Both the position numbers and the translations under genes were made by a program. Positions 1 to 12,100 of a DNA stretch of 64,000 bases are shown piece after piece. The notes beneath the pieces were generated by a model. That model was given only the letters and a program-made list of their open reading frames with translations, searched no databases and had not been told where the DNA came from. Each line of letters starts with the position of its first letter. Positions within the stretch are counted from its first letter, which is position 1. Source of the DNA: Sanderia malayensis (taxonomy: Eukaryota; Cnidaria; Scyphozoa; Semaeostomeae; Pelagiidae); NCBI GenBank assembly GCA_013076295.1, contig RQOL01000699.1, positions 4,340,001 through 4,404,000 on the forward strand. Direction: 5' to 3'.

Positions 1-2443
1 CTCCGTCCTGGAGCACCTTTTTGAACGCAGTGACAAAGCTTGCTAATAAAATCGATGGACCATTTAGCATGGAAACCGTGATTAGGCCGCTTGGTGTGGA
101 AATATCATCTGGTTTAATGCGTTTTCAATTCAACAGAGATAACATCACTGCAATGGTAAGTCGATTAATCTCCACCGGGTCTATTAATCACTGATATTAT
201 AGCTGCAGATTTTAATTTCTTTTTTACTTGATTGAGCTTGGAGAATCACTGCGTTCCCTCGCATTGGAGACAGGGCGTCAGGGATTTCCATATTAGGGGG
301 CATCCCTTAAGTAGAAAAGGATGGACCTAGTTTCCTGAATACGTTTCAGTGGAGTCTCGATATAATGTCCGTTCGGGAAGAATTAAACATGGCTTCTTAA
401 ATTGCTTTATGGTATAATCTACCCTTGGTTTGACAGATTTCTGATACTTAGCTGCCGTAAGCCCTCCAATTCTTCCCCTCTCATATAAGCCTTTCCTTGA
501 ATCAGCCCCTCCAAAGAATAAAAAAATGAATGACACTTTTTTTTGTACTTTTCATACACAATTTGGTACTTTGGGTTCGTTACCTTCAAGATTCGTCACT
601 CCATTCTATCACCATTTGTTTTGCCTTGAGTGATCCAGTTATAATAGGTATACAAAGAGGATTTGTGGCCGATCCAAGCAGAATTAGAGTTTATTTCAAG
701 ATTCTTGCACTATTGACTGAGGTTTGCTATTGTTTTAAGGTCGAAAAGAAGTGTGGAATACCACTGATGAAAAAGACAAAGTCAGTTAAGCGAAGAAGTT
801 TGAAAAGTGATGAAATGTCCTATCCATACAATTTTCTTGGCATGAATAATGAAGTTCGACCAACGACTGCATATGGAACAAGCCTGTACCGGTAAATAGG
901 ATTTATGTCATTGACACGTAACTGCATGATTTGTTGACAAACTCTGGTCTGACTTAGCGACAAGAGATCGCATTGTGAAAATATTTGTCTCTTCAGTGGT
1001 TGTCGTGATAAGAATAGAGGTTTAGAAGGAGTGTTTATGAGTGCAAGGTTTCCAGAGATACTTCTCCGGTTGATGAGAGAAGTACCTCTCGAAACGTCGC
1101 ACTCATAAACACTTCTGTTCACGACATGATCAACTTTTAGTCTTTTTGACAATACACATGTTTTGCCGTTCCCTCTTCCCCACCTTTGCTGAAATTGAAT
1201 TTATCATTGGTCATCAATTGTTGGTCATCATTGGTGATTTTTATCATTGGCCAGGTTGATCAAGTCTCTGAAGAGCATGATCATTGAAGTGAAGAATCAT
1301 TGGACTGCCATATCGCACACTGTTTGTTCATCTGGTGTTGCAGCACCTCAGACTGAAACAGAGAATTGTTGGAATGGAAAGTCAGTGGACAGGTGAGCGT
1401 GTACACGATTATATTGTATTCCACGTAATGATGTTCTCATGTTATATATCACTACGCGGTTGAATGCTGAATACAGCACAGTAAAATCATCTATGTGGGA
1501 ACCTGCACTTTTGCATCTAGCTGTTATTAAGGAACAATGCCTTATTGTTAAAAACAATGAGCTATTATAACTTTTACTGTTTTGAGCAGAACTTCGTGTA
1601 TGTTCTTTATCCATTGGTTCTTGTATGCGGATTTTTACTGTTCACGCTATGCTTCTTGACAACCTGTAGTGATGTTCTTGTGCGGGGACACCAATGACAC
1701 GTGTGCCCTTCCCCTAATACTTCAGGAGAAGTACTTGGGATATCCCTGTTGCTTTCTATTATAAGTGCTGGCAATTTGAAGTTCAGCAATTTACAGTTGC
1801 ACACTTCATAGTGCATAGTCCTATGCATCAGCATGGTTATGTGTATGATATCAATTCTAAGTCGAGCAATAATGTTTGTAGCTACATGCATCCGGTGGTG
1901 AAAGACGGCTTTGAGGAAATGTTCCAGAATCCTGAAGTCCATTTGGAAATCAAAGAGCCAGTGCCGCGTCAAGTACTCAAACTGAAGGACATCACACAGA
2001 GGATCCTGATGGCCATCAATGGAGCTGACTCTAACGGTGTCGATCAAGAAGATGGCAGTGGTGATAGTGGTGAGGGATCAGGTGGTGGTAGCGGCGATGG
2101 AGGCAGTGGCTCGGGTGATGGTACGACGGATCCTGGAAGCGGCCAACTCACCACTCCATGGCCAGCTGTGGTATCGACAAGTACAATTACAGATATCAAT
2201 AATAACGTTGAAACCGATCCATTCGTTCCGTCTGCCACGCAAAACCCGAATGAAATCCCAGGAAAAGGAACTGGAACAGGACCAGGGACAGGTAATGACT
2301 CAACGCAAGACAAAGAGCAAGACCCACTTGATAACGGGACCGAAAGATCAATCGGACGTCCCGATAACGGCGCTACGACTAACGTAGCAACGGTGTTATC
2401 TAGTCTGTTTTGTTTTATCATTACTGGACTTTTATTGCTATAA
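1..2443 (+). CDS. Glypican, 3' part (GPI-anchored heparan sulfate proteoglycan)
   Basis: Partial: the 5' exons lie left of the window. Exons inferred at 1-155, 740-891, 1255-1392 and 1819-2443; the phases fit and give 355 residues in one open frame. Family-specific landmarks are seen in order: DGPFSMETVIRPLGVEIS in the first exon, RPTTAYGTSL in the second, CWNGKS in the third, and NPEV near the start of the last exon. The last exon then has a Ser-Gly/acidic tract (SGDSGEGSGGGSG and SGSGDG), the usual glycosaminoglycan attachment context, and ends in a hydrophobic tail (FCFIITGLLLL) typical of a GPI signal. Family role: cell-surface co-receptor for Wnt, Hedgehog, FGF and BMP ligands. The resemblance is closest to the GPC1/2/4/6 (Dally-like) branch. 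The last acceptor (1818/1819) was chosen by phase and has a weak pyrimidine tract. A poly(A) signal AATAAA follows at 2617-2622. Confidence 0.88.
1025..1137. repeat. Fold-back MITE-like element, copy 1
   Basis: Imperfect inverted repeat inside a glypican intron: GGAGTGTTTATGAGTGC on the left pairs with GCACTCATAAACACTTC on the right, with an inner stem (ACTTCTC with GAGAGAAGT). The right arm continues into GTTCACGACATGATCAACTT, which has no left partner, so the left end looks truncated. A second copy lies at 8178-8296. Confidence 0.6.
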
Positions 2444-3770
2444 ATGGCTTAAGATACGAGGTATTATATTGATAGTTATGTTTAAATGTTTTGGTTCGAA
2501 CAAGCGAGGCAATGCGGAAGCAAGCTTGCTTGGATTACCAACCACAACTGGCATCATTAAGGTATTGTGATGCTGTTCCTTTCATTGGCATTTGGTAACA
2601 CTGTCCAATAGGTATTAATAAAGCAGTCCTCGCAGCTTATCAAAAAAGTGCCATGTTTTATGTAAAGCGTTTTTTGTATCTAGATAACCCATTATGTATT
2701 GTATTTACATCGTCTGATCGTCAGATGAAAGCCATTCATGCTAATGATTCTGTCCAAATCCAAACAGTTGGTCGCAGTATAGCAACTTCAATGCTAAACT
2801 CTATTCGTTAAGATTCTCATTTTTTTATATTACATATCCGCTTATTTTTATTTAATTTTTTTAAACAGTTCTTTTAACAGGTGCGATAGTTAAGTTTTCA
2901 AGGGCCAATCGCGGCTTTTCAAGTTTCGTTTCAATATCCATTTGAGGCTTGTATTTAAACAATGAGAGCTTCGTATGAACTTTCATTCGAATTCGTTAGT
3001 GGAACATAATTATTAAGCAGAGAATGATGAGCATTTGTATTCAGCAATGTGTAAGAATTCCTAGCTAACCCGTCAAACGAGGACCATTCAAAGCACGTGC
3101 TTAAGAGGTAGCCATATCCAGGTATCCTCACGACACCCACTGGTCCATCGTATTTCCCTGGAGGAGTTATTTGACCTGATCTTGACTATTAATAGTTTTT
3201 GACACATTAAGAGAACATCATGCCTGAGGTCTGCATCAAGGCTTAACCTCTCGACCCATCTAGTGATAGACTGCATATCATGTTCCACGCACTGTAACAG
3301 AAACCAACACATTTTTATGTCATCATTTTATTTTGTATTATCGCATTGGAGCTTTCTAGATATTATCATGATTTTAGTATACATGTATGTATCAGATTTA
3401 CTGGAAATATATACTACTGCTTTGGCTTTCTTTTCAATTCTTGAGTATAAACATCAAGCAACGTCAAATTTTTACACCGTCGTCGATGAACTGAACCTAT
3501 AACAAAGATTTGCCATGTCATGGTCCCGTCTTTTACTGGACTCAGTGACCCTTGTTATTTTGACCCATCTCGATGACCCTTTGAGGACCCATCTCGAGAA
3601 GGGTCAATTTAGCCTGGGAGAGGCCCGGATTTTGTCTGGTATGCGCAGGGCTTTTGTCTTGTTAATTTCGCATCTTGTTTATTTTTGTCACCAGCTTCTC
3701 ACGCTGCACTGCAATGCATTTTGGGAGAGCGTTGACCTCTGGGAAATATATCATACGACACTCACGTGAA
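2444..3770. other. Intergenic region, no gene recognised
   Basis: Holds the glypican 3' UTR and poly(A) signal (2617-2622), then AT-rich sequence. Short open frames on both strands (for example 2955-3312 minus) show no family motif, no convincing splice structure and no coding-like composition. Nothing else seen. Confidence 0.6.
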
Positions 3771-3772
3771 TC

Positions 3773-3840
3773 TATATAAAGACTGGCCAATCAGAGGTTT
3801 TGTTTGATATCATGTGACTGAGCACGTTTATATAACGGGA
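3773..3840 (+). promoter_or_regulatory. Ferritin core promoter: CCAAT box and TATA boxes
   Basis: A CCAAT box (3787-3791, in GGCCAATCAG) lies about 40 bases upstream of a TATA-like element TTTATATAAC (3828-3837). A second TATATAAA is at 3773-3780. The expected start site would be near 3860-3870, leaving a 5' UTR of about 140 bases that contains the iron-responsive element. Positions are read from the sequence; use as a promoter is inferred. Confidence 0.55.
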
Positions 3841-3902
3841 GCGTTTCGGAAGAAAACGAAAAGTTTACTTCTGATTCATTTCGTAAAATAGGAAAGATTC
3901 AT

Positions 3903-3930
3903 CTTTGCTTCAACAGTGCTTGAACGGGTG
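3903..3930 (+). promoter_or_regulatory. Iron-responsive element (IRE) in the ferritin 5' UTR
   Basis: Canonical IRE geometry: hexaloop CAGTGC (3914-3919), a perfect 5-bp upper stem TTCAA/TTGAA (3909-3913 with 3920-3924), and an unpaired C at 3908 directly 5' of the upper stem. The lower stem starts with G3907:C3925 followed by three T:G wobble pairs, so it is weak. In animals, iron regulatory proteins bind this structure when iron is low and block ferritin translation. It lies 87 bases upstream of the ferritin ATG, in the expected position and strand. Confidence 0.85.
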
Positions 3931-4005
3931 AATTGACCTCGAAGTTTCAACAACTTAAATTCAAGTAAAAAAATTGACTTTAGCTGCAGCCACCTTAGCA
4001 CCAAG

Positions 4006-4997
4006 ATGTCGCAGATAAGACAAAACTATCATGAGGATTGCGAAGCCTTGATCAACAAGCAAATCAACATGGAGCTTTACGCTCACTATGTTTACATGGC
4101 AATGGTAAGTTGAAGGACAAAATGGCTGGCCTAAGCAAAATTTCAGACTAATTAAATATGTACTTGAGTTGTTTGACCGCTTAAAGTGATACTTTGTTTT
4201 TTCTTTCTAGGCCTATCACTTCGATAGAGATGATGTTGACCTCAAGGGATTCAGCAAATATTTCAAGAAGGCTTCTGATGAGGAACGTGAACACGCACAA
4301 TTGGTGAGCAGCCATTTTGTTCTTTTCGTTTGCTTTCATTATTCTTCGACTCGCTCGTTACTAAAATGCGCTTGACTTAAATTTTTTTATTTTCAGTTCA
4401 TGAAATTCCAGAACCAAAGAGGTGGATGCATCAAATTGACTGACATCAAGGTATGTCATTTATTTTTATTTCAGAGTTTCTGCGGAATTTTTGGAGAGGG
4501 GAGGATGACTCGGGAAAACAGCAAGTCTTTCTTCCCGTTGAACTTTGCACTTTTGGATTATTTTTTGAAAAACAAAACGTGACTTGTCAACACATTTTAA
4601 AGTTGACCACACTCGTGATATCAAGGCTTTTCGCATGCTTGGAATGCTTTCCGATTATTTTAATTCCGTTTTGAATAGATGTGGTCTTATTTTTATTTCT
4701 TATCTCTTACTTATTTTGTTTTAATTGCAGGCTCCAGCAGCTACAGAATGGGACAGTGGATTGTCAGCCATGAAAGATGCTTTGGAACTCGAGAAGAAGG
4801 TCAACCAATCCTTGTTGGATATGCATGCAGTCGCATCCACTCACAATGATGCACAGATGACTGATTTCATTGAAGGCCATTTCTTGACAGAGCAAGTCGA
4901 GGCAATCAAGGAGTTGGGTGGTTATATCACAAATCTCAAACGTGTTGGATCAGGTCTTGGAGAATACCAGTTTGACAAGGAAACATTGAGTGATTAA
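4006..4997 (+). CDS. Ferritin heavy chain (soluble, ferroxidase-active)
   Basis: Iron-storage subunit that oxidises Fe(II) and assembles into the 24-mer shell. Exons 4006-4104, 4211-4303, 4397-4450 and 4731-4997, all phase 0, giving 170 residues, the usual length for a cytosolic heavy chain. Every ferroxidase ligand can be matched: E23 and Y30 in [11 protein letters not shown]57, E58 and H61 in [10 protein letters not shown]103 in [10 protein letters not shown]137 in [13 protein letters not shown]. There is no signal peptide, so it is the cytosolic type rather than a secreted one. Regulation is visible: CCAAT/TATA promoter and a 5' UTR IRE upstream. The poly(A) signal AATAAA (5289-5294) lies two bases before the stop codon of SRP9 on the other strand, so the two convergent 3' ends overlap. 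Confidence 0.97.
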
Positions 4998-5295
4998 GCA
5001 ACTCAATGTTGTTATTATGGACCTCCATTGCAGGCTTTTTTCACACCACTTGATTTAGATGATATGCACATGTAGTTGCAGTTTTCAAATATCCTTAATA
5101 TTGAATGCAATATTATTCATAGTCAAGAAATATGTTGTTTCTTTGTCTCTGTTCTCTACAAGATTTTTATTATTTGCTGCCAGATTTATGCAAGGTAAAG
5201 AAGGACTGCAGTTATATAATGAAAATCGATGTTTTTCTGTCTATTTACATAAATTAATAAGAAATACAAGAAGATGATGTAACATCAAAATAAAA

Positions 5296-5892
5296 CTATT
5301 TGGAACAAATGTGTCTCATTAGTATACTGTTCAATTTCTCTAGTTTTTTCAAATCTTGTGAATGCTCTGTTCTGTATTTTAGACACTGAAATAAAATGTT
5401 CATAATGATGTTCAATAAAAAGCAGATATTTTATAAGAAAGTTCAGGCTGGGTCTATGAAGCCTGATGAAGTTGCAAATTTAGATATTTAAAATTGCAAA
5501 TTGTAGTTAATATCGGGGTTTTGTTTTTTTAGATAATTTGTTGTCCCACTTCTACGTTCTCCACATATTTTCGTTTAATAAAGAGCGTGTTTTGAGATGA
5601 AAAGATATGGGGGTTTGGTTTATGAAAACTGGAGAAAGTTATTCTTACCACTTTGTCGTCGGTAACTTTCAGAACGAGTTTTCCATCACAATTTCTGTAT
5701 TTGACAACAAATCGAACCTGACAGAAAGACGAAATTTGAAGGTTATTTCAGATATTTAAACATTACATTAATCGACTTTAGGCCATTTTTATAACAAAAT
5801 CAACTCACTTTATTTGGGTTATTCATGTATAACACTTCTGATCTTTTCGCAAACTCGTCCCAAGAATCAATGTAAGGACCTTTTGACGCCAT
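5296..5892 (-). CDS. SRP9: Signal recognition particle 9 kDa protein (SRP9)
   Basis: Alu-domain subunit of the signal recognition particle; with SRP14 it mediates elongation arrest during ER targeting. Three short exons on the minus strand, 5892-5809, 5717-5649 and 5385-5296, phase 0 with GT-AG borders, encode 80 residues (human about 86). Landmarks: SWDEFAKRSEVLYMNNP in exon 1, KYRNCDGKLVLKVTDD in exon 2, and CLKYRTEHSQDLKKLEKLN in exon 3, which follow the family order throughout. All exons are under 100 bases, so simple ORF searches miss the gene. Its start is 285 bases from the COG3 start in divergent orientation, suggesting a shared promoter. A minus-strand AATAAA lies at 5166-5171, inside the ferritin 3' UTR. 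Confidence 0.93.
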
Positions 5893-6177
5893 TTGTTCAA
5901 GTCCAGTAGGATATATTTGAATATTATTATTATATTTTTCAGTATTTCTTAGTTCATAATCGTCACCCCAAATGAATCGAAGAAAAAAGAAATTATGATG
6001 ACTTTCATTTCTCTGTATCTCATTCTCAACAATAGACCAGCCTCGAACACATGTTCAAAATGGCTGCCACGAATACAGTTTGAAAATAATAATGATCTAA
6101 AGTAAAGTTCTTCAGGCCATAGTCTACTTTCTTCTGAGAAGATTTTGAGGGGTATATCATATACATTTCCTGATAAA
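5893..6177. promoter_or_regulatory. Putative bidirectional promoter between SRP9 and COG3
   Basis: The start codons of SRP9 (minus) and COG3 (plus) face apart with only 285 bases between them, so both 5' UTRs and core promoters must lie here. The stretch is AT-rich with no clear TATA box. Inference from gene spacing. Confidence 0.45.
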
Positions 6178-9100
6178 ATGTCTGATGCTGATCGAAAGAA
6201 ATATCTGGAGAGATTAGCAAGATGGGACTCAAAAACAGACGACTGCCTTGCCCCTCTTACAGACAAAATGAAAGCTAGTATAGCCGAGTTGAGTGCCTAC
6301 AATACACGACCGTTTCCAAAGCAGGTATGAAGGAAGCTTAATTAATTGACTGGCTTGGATCTAGGATTCAGTCAGCATTGGATTTTATGCAATAAAATAC
6401 ATCATAAATAGGTACATGCAATAAAATGTAAGGCCAAGCCAGGTCCTCTCATCATCTGTTCAGTTGCATAGCTGCCTGTTACCTACCACTTCCACACCCC
6501 TTAGCTGGTGTTAGCAAACATGATTATTTGCCCGCACATCATTGTCTTGTAGTTCCGAGAGAAGAAGGAAGAAGCATCAAGCACAAAAGGAAAGAAGGTT
6601 GTTGAAAGAGAACAGAAGGAATCACTGGAGGTATCGGGGCTGGATTTGGGAAGTCGAAAAGTTGAGAATGCACAGCAGGTATATGCACTTTATCCTTAAT
6701 ACTGTAAATTCTTGAATAAGACTTTAACTCAGAAAAATATTCATTTTTGCAAATATGCCCCTGGAGCTTAATTGAGGAATTCCAGTATCTGGTTTGCCCA
6801 ATTATGGAAGTCTTGTTCAATGTCTTAAGCAAAAGATCCAATATGGAGCTTGCTAAATGCTTCTCTCTATTTCTCTTTAAAGTTTTTTTCATGGTTTATG
6901 CAAGTCCAAGCAGAAATGGAAGAAGATCAAGAATATACATATAGGTAGGGTATAGGCAGAATATAGGTATGATATAGGCAGGATATAGATATGATATAGG
7001 CAGGATATAGGTATGATATAGGCAGGATATATGTTAACATATGCATGCACTGCAATCTCAGTCAATTGTATTTTGTTGTAGATGTTAAGCTTCAGGTATG
7101 TAATGATAGTGTAACATCTTGGTTTTTTATGGAGAAATTACTACATACACTCTTGCCCTGTGGATTGCTTCATAGTAATGCCATGCAACCTATAAATCTC
7201 CCGATTTCAGGCAGCACAAAGATGAACTGAAAAACTATTGCTCCAAGTGCGACCACATACTGGAGGAGATTGATCAATTGGTAGAAAATCTTGAAAATCT
7301 TCAAAGCATGTATCAATTTGTATCAACACAAACAAGATCATTGCACGATGCTTGTGAACAATCTATACAAGAGCAAGTATGCCAGAGTTCTTTACAAACA
7401 TATTTAATATTCAGATCTTTCTTGGTTAACAAGATTCATGCTCTTGTGAACAAAATGACGTAAGCACAGTCTCACTTTGATGAGTAAACAAGGTATAAAA
7501 TCGAGGAGGGTGAAAAAAAGCACATGTTAGTAGATTTTGCGATGAGCTGTTGGCCTTTTTTGAATTAAATGCTGTGTTGCAAAACTTGTGATTACTGAGA
7601 AAACACTGTGAATTGGGTGTATGGCACAAGTTCGTACACTTGTTGCATGTTTATGTTGTTTGTTTAATGTGCTATTTTCTCTTTACTAATGTGACCTTAT
7701 AAATGTTTTCTTGAAGGCAGATTTGACAAATCAAACTGAAGCAATTGCAGATCGGTTGAAATATTTTAGTACCCTTGAAACAATTAAACATGTAAGCACT
7801 TTATTTATTAATTTTTTTTGCTGCAATTTTATGGATCATTAGTTGGATAGATTGATTCACAATGATTGATTGAGGATTTGTGATCACTGCCCGTGATTAA
7901 TTGCAGTGCTGTTGCTTTTCAGAAAATGAGTGGAGGAACTCTCTCTGCGACGGGAGAATCATTTGTTCCACTTCTTACTCGAATTGACGAATGCATTTCA
8001 TATATGGAGAAAAATGTAAGTCAGTTCACTTCTGAGTTTTTTTATTTTTCGAATCGATTCTCGTGAGAACTTGAAGGACAGAGGAACACTATAGAAAGAT
8101 AGTTATACATTGGCAAAGAATTTTATGTTACCCTCTAAGACAGATATATCATTAATATGTTTGTATTTATTTGTTCAGTGATTGTCATAATAAGAAGATT
8201 AAAGCTTACCATGTCATGAACAGGAGTGTTTATGAATGCGAAATTTCGAGAGATAAAACACTCGTAAAAACTCCTGTTCATGACATGATAAACTTCAGAG
8301 ACAGAGATATTATTGGACAATAGATATTATAAATTTATTTGTTTCGATTATTTTTCCAGGCGCATTATAAAGAATCTTCGGTTTACCTGGTTCGATTTAA
8401 GCAATGCTTAAACCAAGCTCTTGGCATTCTCAAACAGATCGTTTTGAGAATCTTAAGAAACGCAACGGACCAGGCATCGCCTGAGAAACTCGCTGCAGAA
8501 GGCGCATATACGGCGATGTATGGCAAGTTCAAGACACAGGCGTTTAGAGTCAAGGTTCGTGTCGATCACGTTGTGAATTTGCCAATAGTCTATAATTCGA
8601 CTTTCTTAGCTCGTATACAGGGGCGGTCTGGGATCACAATTGCAGGGTGGCTGGCAAACCAAAGGGGCCCGGTTTAGGGCGGTCCAAGTGTTCGAATAGG
8701 GCCCGTAGTTTTAGTTTACGTTAAAAATCAGAAGGCCCGGGTGGCGATCGCCACTTTGCCACCCGGCCCAGACCACCCATGCTCGTATAATTCTAATCTA
8801 ACAGGGATATATGTTCAGAGGATGGAATAATGGCTATCTGCTTGGAAAATTTTGTCCCGTGGGTTTTATTTGAGCCCCGACTCCCCCTAAAAGAAATGCT
8901 GTCAACCAGACCCTTGTGGTCTCCAGGCAAAAGGAATTTTGTCATTGTCGTATCCGCTTTTTTCCAAAGCAACTTTCCATGGGAAAGGAAGAGGTTAAGG
9001 GATACATGCAGAATTCGTAAGATCGAAACTGCCTCGGGACTCCTTTTCCGCTCTTTTACATATGCTACCGCATTTACTAAGTATTATGCTCAAGATTTTC

Positions 9101-12100
9101 GTGAGCACGTTTTGAGTTCATTTTTTTGCACGTTTTTTGAAGCTTAACTTTTATTTTCCAGAACATCATGGAGCAACTGGAGCCGAGAAGATTAGCCTAT
9201 CCCGAGTAAGATTTTCTTTTGTTTTCCCAAAGCCCATTGTTGGTATAGCTTTCAGTCTATTATATTTGCTTATTATTTGTTTGTATTTATAAACATCGTT
9301 TTGTTGCCCAATTCCTTCCCTTTATTGTGTTTTGGTTCACTTTTTTCTCTGTGAATATCGGAATTCTCAATATTGCAAGGCAATTCCGTTGTTTGGACAA
9401 TTTCAGAATCCAAATTCCGTTGTTTGGACATTTTCAGAATCCAAAAAACAGGGGAATAACCATCATAACTTCTGTTACTGATTTCTGTTTTATTTCTTGC
9501 ATTATATTGTAATGTTTCATTTTCATTTAGGTATGGTTTGTTCATCCAAGATTCTCAGCAATTCTATTTCGACTGTCGAGCTCAGATATTGCAGCCATTT
9601 GTTACTTCAACCATTCAAAAGCTCCTCAAACAGCACACGAGAAATCATTGCACTTTGGTAATCAACAGAAATTGTATTACATACTAAACACTATATTATT
9701 CAGTATTAATCTTTTTTTGTTTCAGTTTGGAGAATCGTTTTGGCAATGTTATTAATGTTTGATTATTTTTTTTTAGTTTCGGTCAGGCTGCTCGTTTCTT
9801 GTGCATGTCTGCCAAGATGAATATCAACTTTATTTTGAATTTTTCACCCAGCCCAACGATGGGTTAGAGTGAGTATAAAACATGTTCAGAATTCCTGCAT
9901 TCCTCTATGTTTTCTTCTCCATTTTCCATCCTGTATTTCTCTCTTTATTTTTTCCTCCATTCTTCCAAATACCAAATAAGTATTTTTAATACTTCAGCTG
10001 CACTCTATTTTATAAAAATACCTTAACTTTTGCTGAGTCTCGATCTTTTCTATTTTTATTCTTAAATTTCCATTATTTATTGGCGACTTTGAGTCGCCAA
10101 TAGTTCTTATAAGCATTGTTCGCATAAAAGCAACAGTGTAAGGCTAAGCAACATGTCATTCCTTTTGAGACCCACACTCTTTTCTTTTGCAGTTTGCTTT
10201 TGGAGAGTCTTTGTAACTCATTGTACGAGATGTTTCGTCCACTTATCATCTACATGACTCATATGGAAACTCTTGCAGAGTTGTGTAATATATTAAAGGT
10301 AGAAGATGATTGTACAGACTGCTTTTCGTCTGGCTTATAATGATTGCCTGCTTCTATAAGTATTTGATTTTTAAAATTTCTAATTACAGGTTGAGATGTT
10401 GGAGGAACATGTTGCCAGAAAAGTTGACCAACTATCTGCTTTTCAAGTCATAATTTCTCAATTATTGGAAGATGTGCAAGAAAGGCTGGTTTACAAGGCA
10501 CAGGTATTCTTTCGTCCAACTTTATTTTCTTTCTTCTTCAACCCGCAGATAACTCAAATAGATCGATTCTTCTTGAAGGGACGGATAATTTTATTCGAAT
10601 TAGAAAGGGTTTGAATAACACGAGCTGAAACAATGTAGATTTGACAATACATGAATTTTTCCCCGCCTTCAAATACCAACTTAACTTATTAAAAGACATT
10701 TCATTGCTATTTCGATATATATTTTTCTTTTCTCTAGACCTATGTTCGTAGAGATATCGAAAGTTACAAGCCAGCACCAGGAGACCTCGCCTATCCTGAT
10801 AAGCTCATGATGGAGGTGATCGATGTTTCCACTTCTGTTCTTTTTATGTTTAGTGTCAATTAAACACGATTTATTATAAATTCCATACAATGTAATGTAG
10901 AATACATTCCTTGAATCTTATCTCTTATATTATCAGATGTCGCAGACGGGTACAGACAAAGGTGAAGATGGAAAAGACACCAAACAATGTATGTAATTGT
11001 TTTTTGCTCTACCATTTCTTTGTTCATCCATAAAACTCCACATTGCTGCTTTTCAACCACCTTCTGTTATCTTTAAATTAAGTTCAATCGCACTTTTTAT
11101 TTGATTTGATTTTGTTCCCTCCTTAATAATACTCAATTGAAGATGACATTAGAAGTGAACACGTTTTTGGCTTGTAAATTCCTAACTACAATATAGATGT
11201 TGTATTAAAGAATAAAATAATGCATTGGTTTTTACTCAGAGTTTCACGATATTGCAATCATCAGTATGAGAAGCTTTGTGAAGCAAGGCTGGGGTGAAAT
11301 TTAGAGCAATAACCCATGCAGTGTTCTTTGTGCGTTATTCTTATCATTATTAACTGGTTCTGCTTCCTATTGTATAAAGCATTATTTTTGCCAATAAAGA
11401 TATCTCGTCACATTTTTATAGATCCTGTATTAGCAATGGCGGATCAACAAGCTATGTGGTATCCAACTGTTCGCAGAACTCTTGTGTGTTTATCAAAACT
11501 TTACAACTGCATTTCGGTAAGGCGAATCTTTACAACTGCATTCCAGTAAGACGAATCTTTACAACTGCATTCCAGTAAGACGAATCTTTACAACTGCATT
11601 TTAGTAAAAAAAATCTTTTTTGTGCTCTTTAAAGCCCCCTACTATCGCTAGAAGTGAAGCTAGCAAATGTTAATTGGTGTTTTCATCTTTTAATCACAAG
11701 TAAACTCATTCCCACTGACGTGCATTATATGGACATTTCAAAGGTGTGTTCAAGTCAATTGCGTGATACAGGCGGATTTGTGAGTAGAGTACCTACCTAT
11801 TTTTCAGAAACCGACATTTGAAGGCATTGCCCAGGAGGCATTATCAATCTGCATTAAAACATTGAAAAGTGCATGTGCATCAATAACAGAAAGAAAGGTA
11901 ATCACAAACAGATGCAGGGTATTATTGCTACAAACACTCATGGAGAAAGTTTTAATTAAAGCTCTAAGGAATAATTCCCTGAAGCTGAGATTGTTGTTTT
12001 TGTTTACTTCAGGGTGCAATCAACGGTCATTTGTTTTTCATAAAGCATTTGTTGATTCTAAGAGAGCAGATCGCCCCTTTTGATGTTGATTTTGCTGTGA

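Noticed and set aside
2044..2421. 125-residue minus-strand frame rich in Pro and Ser
   Set aside because: Shadow of the Ser-Gly tract and tail of the glypican last exon.
8830..9147. 105-residue plus-strand frame in COG3 intron 7
   Set aside because: No homology recognised and in conflict with the well-supported splice of exon 7 to exon 8.
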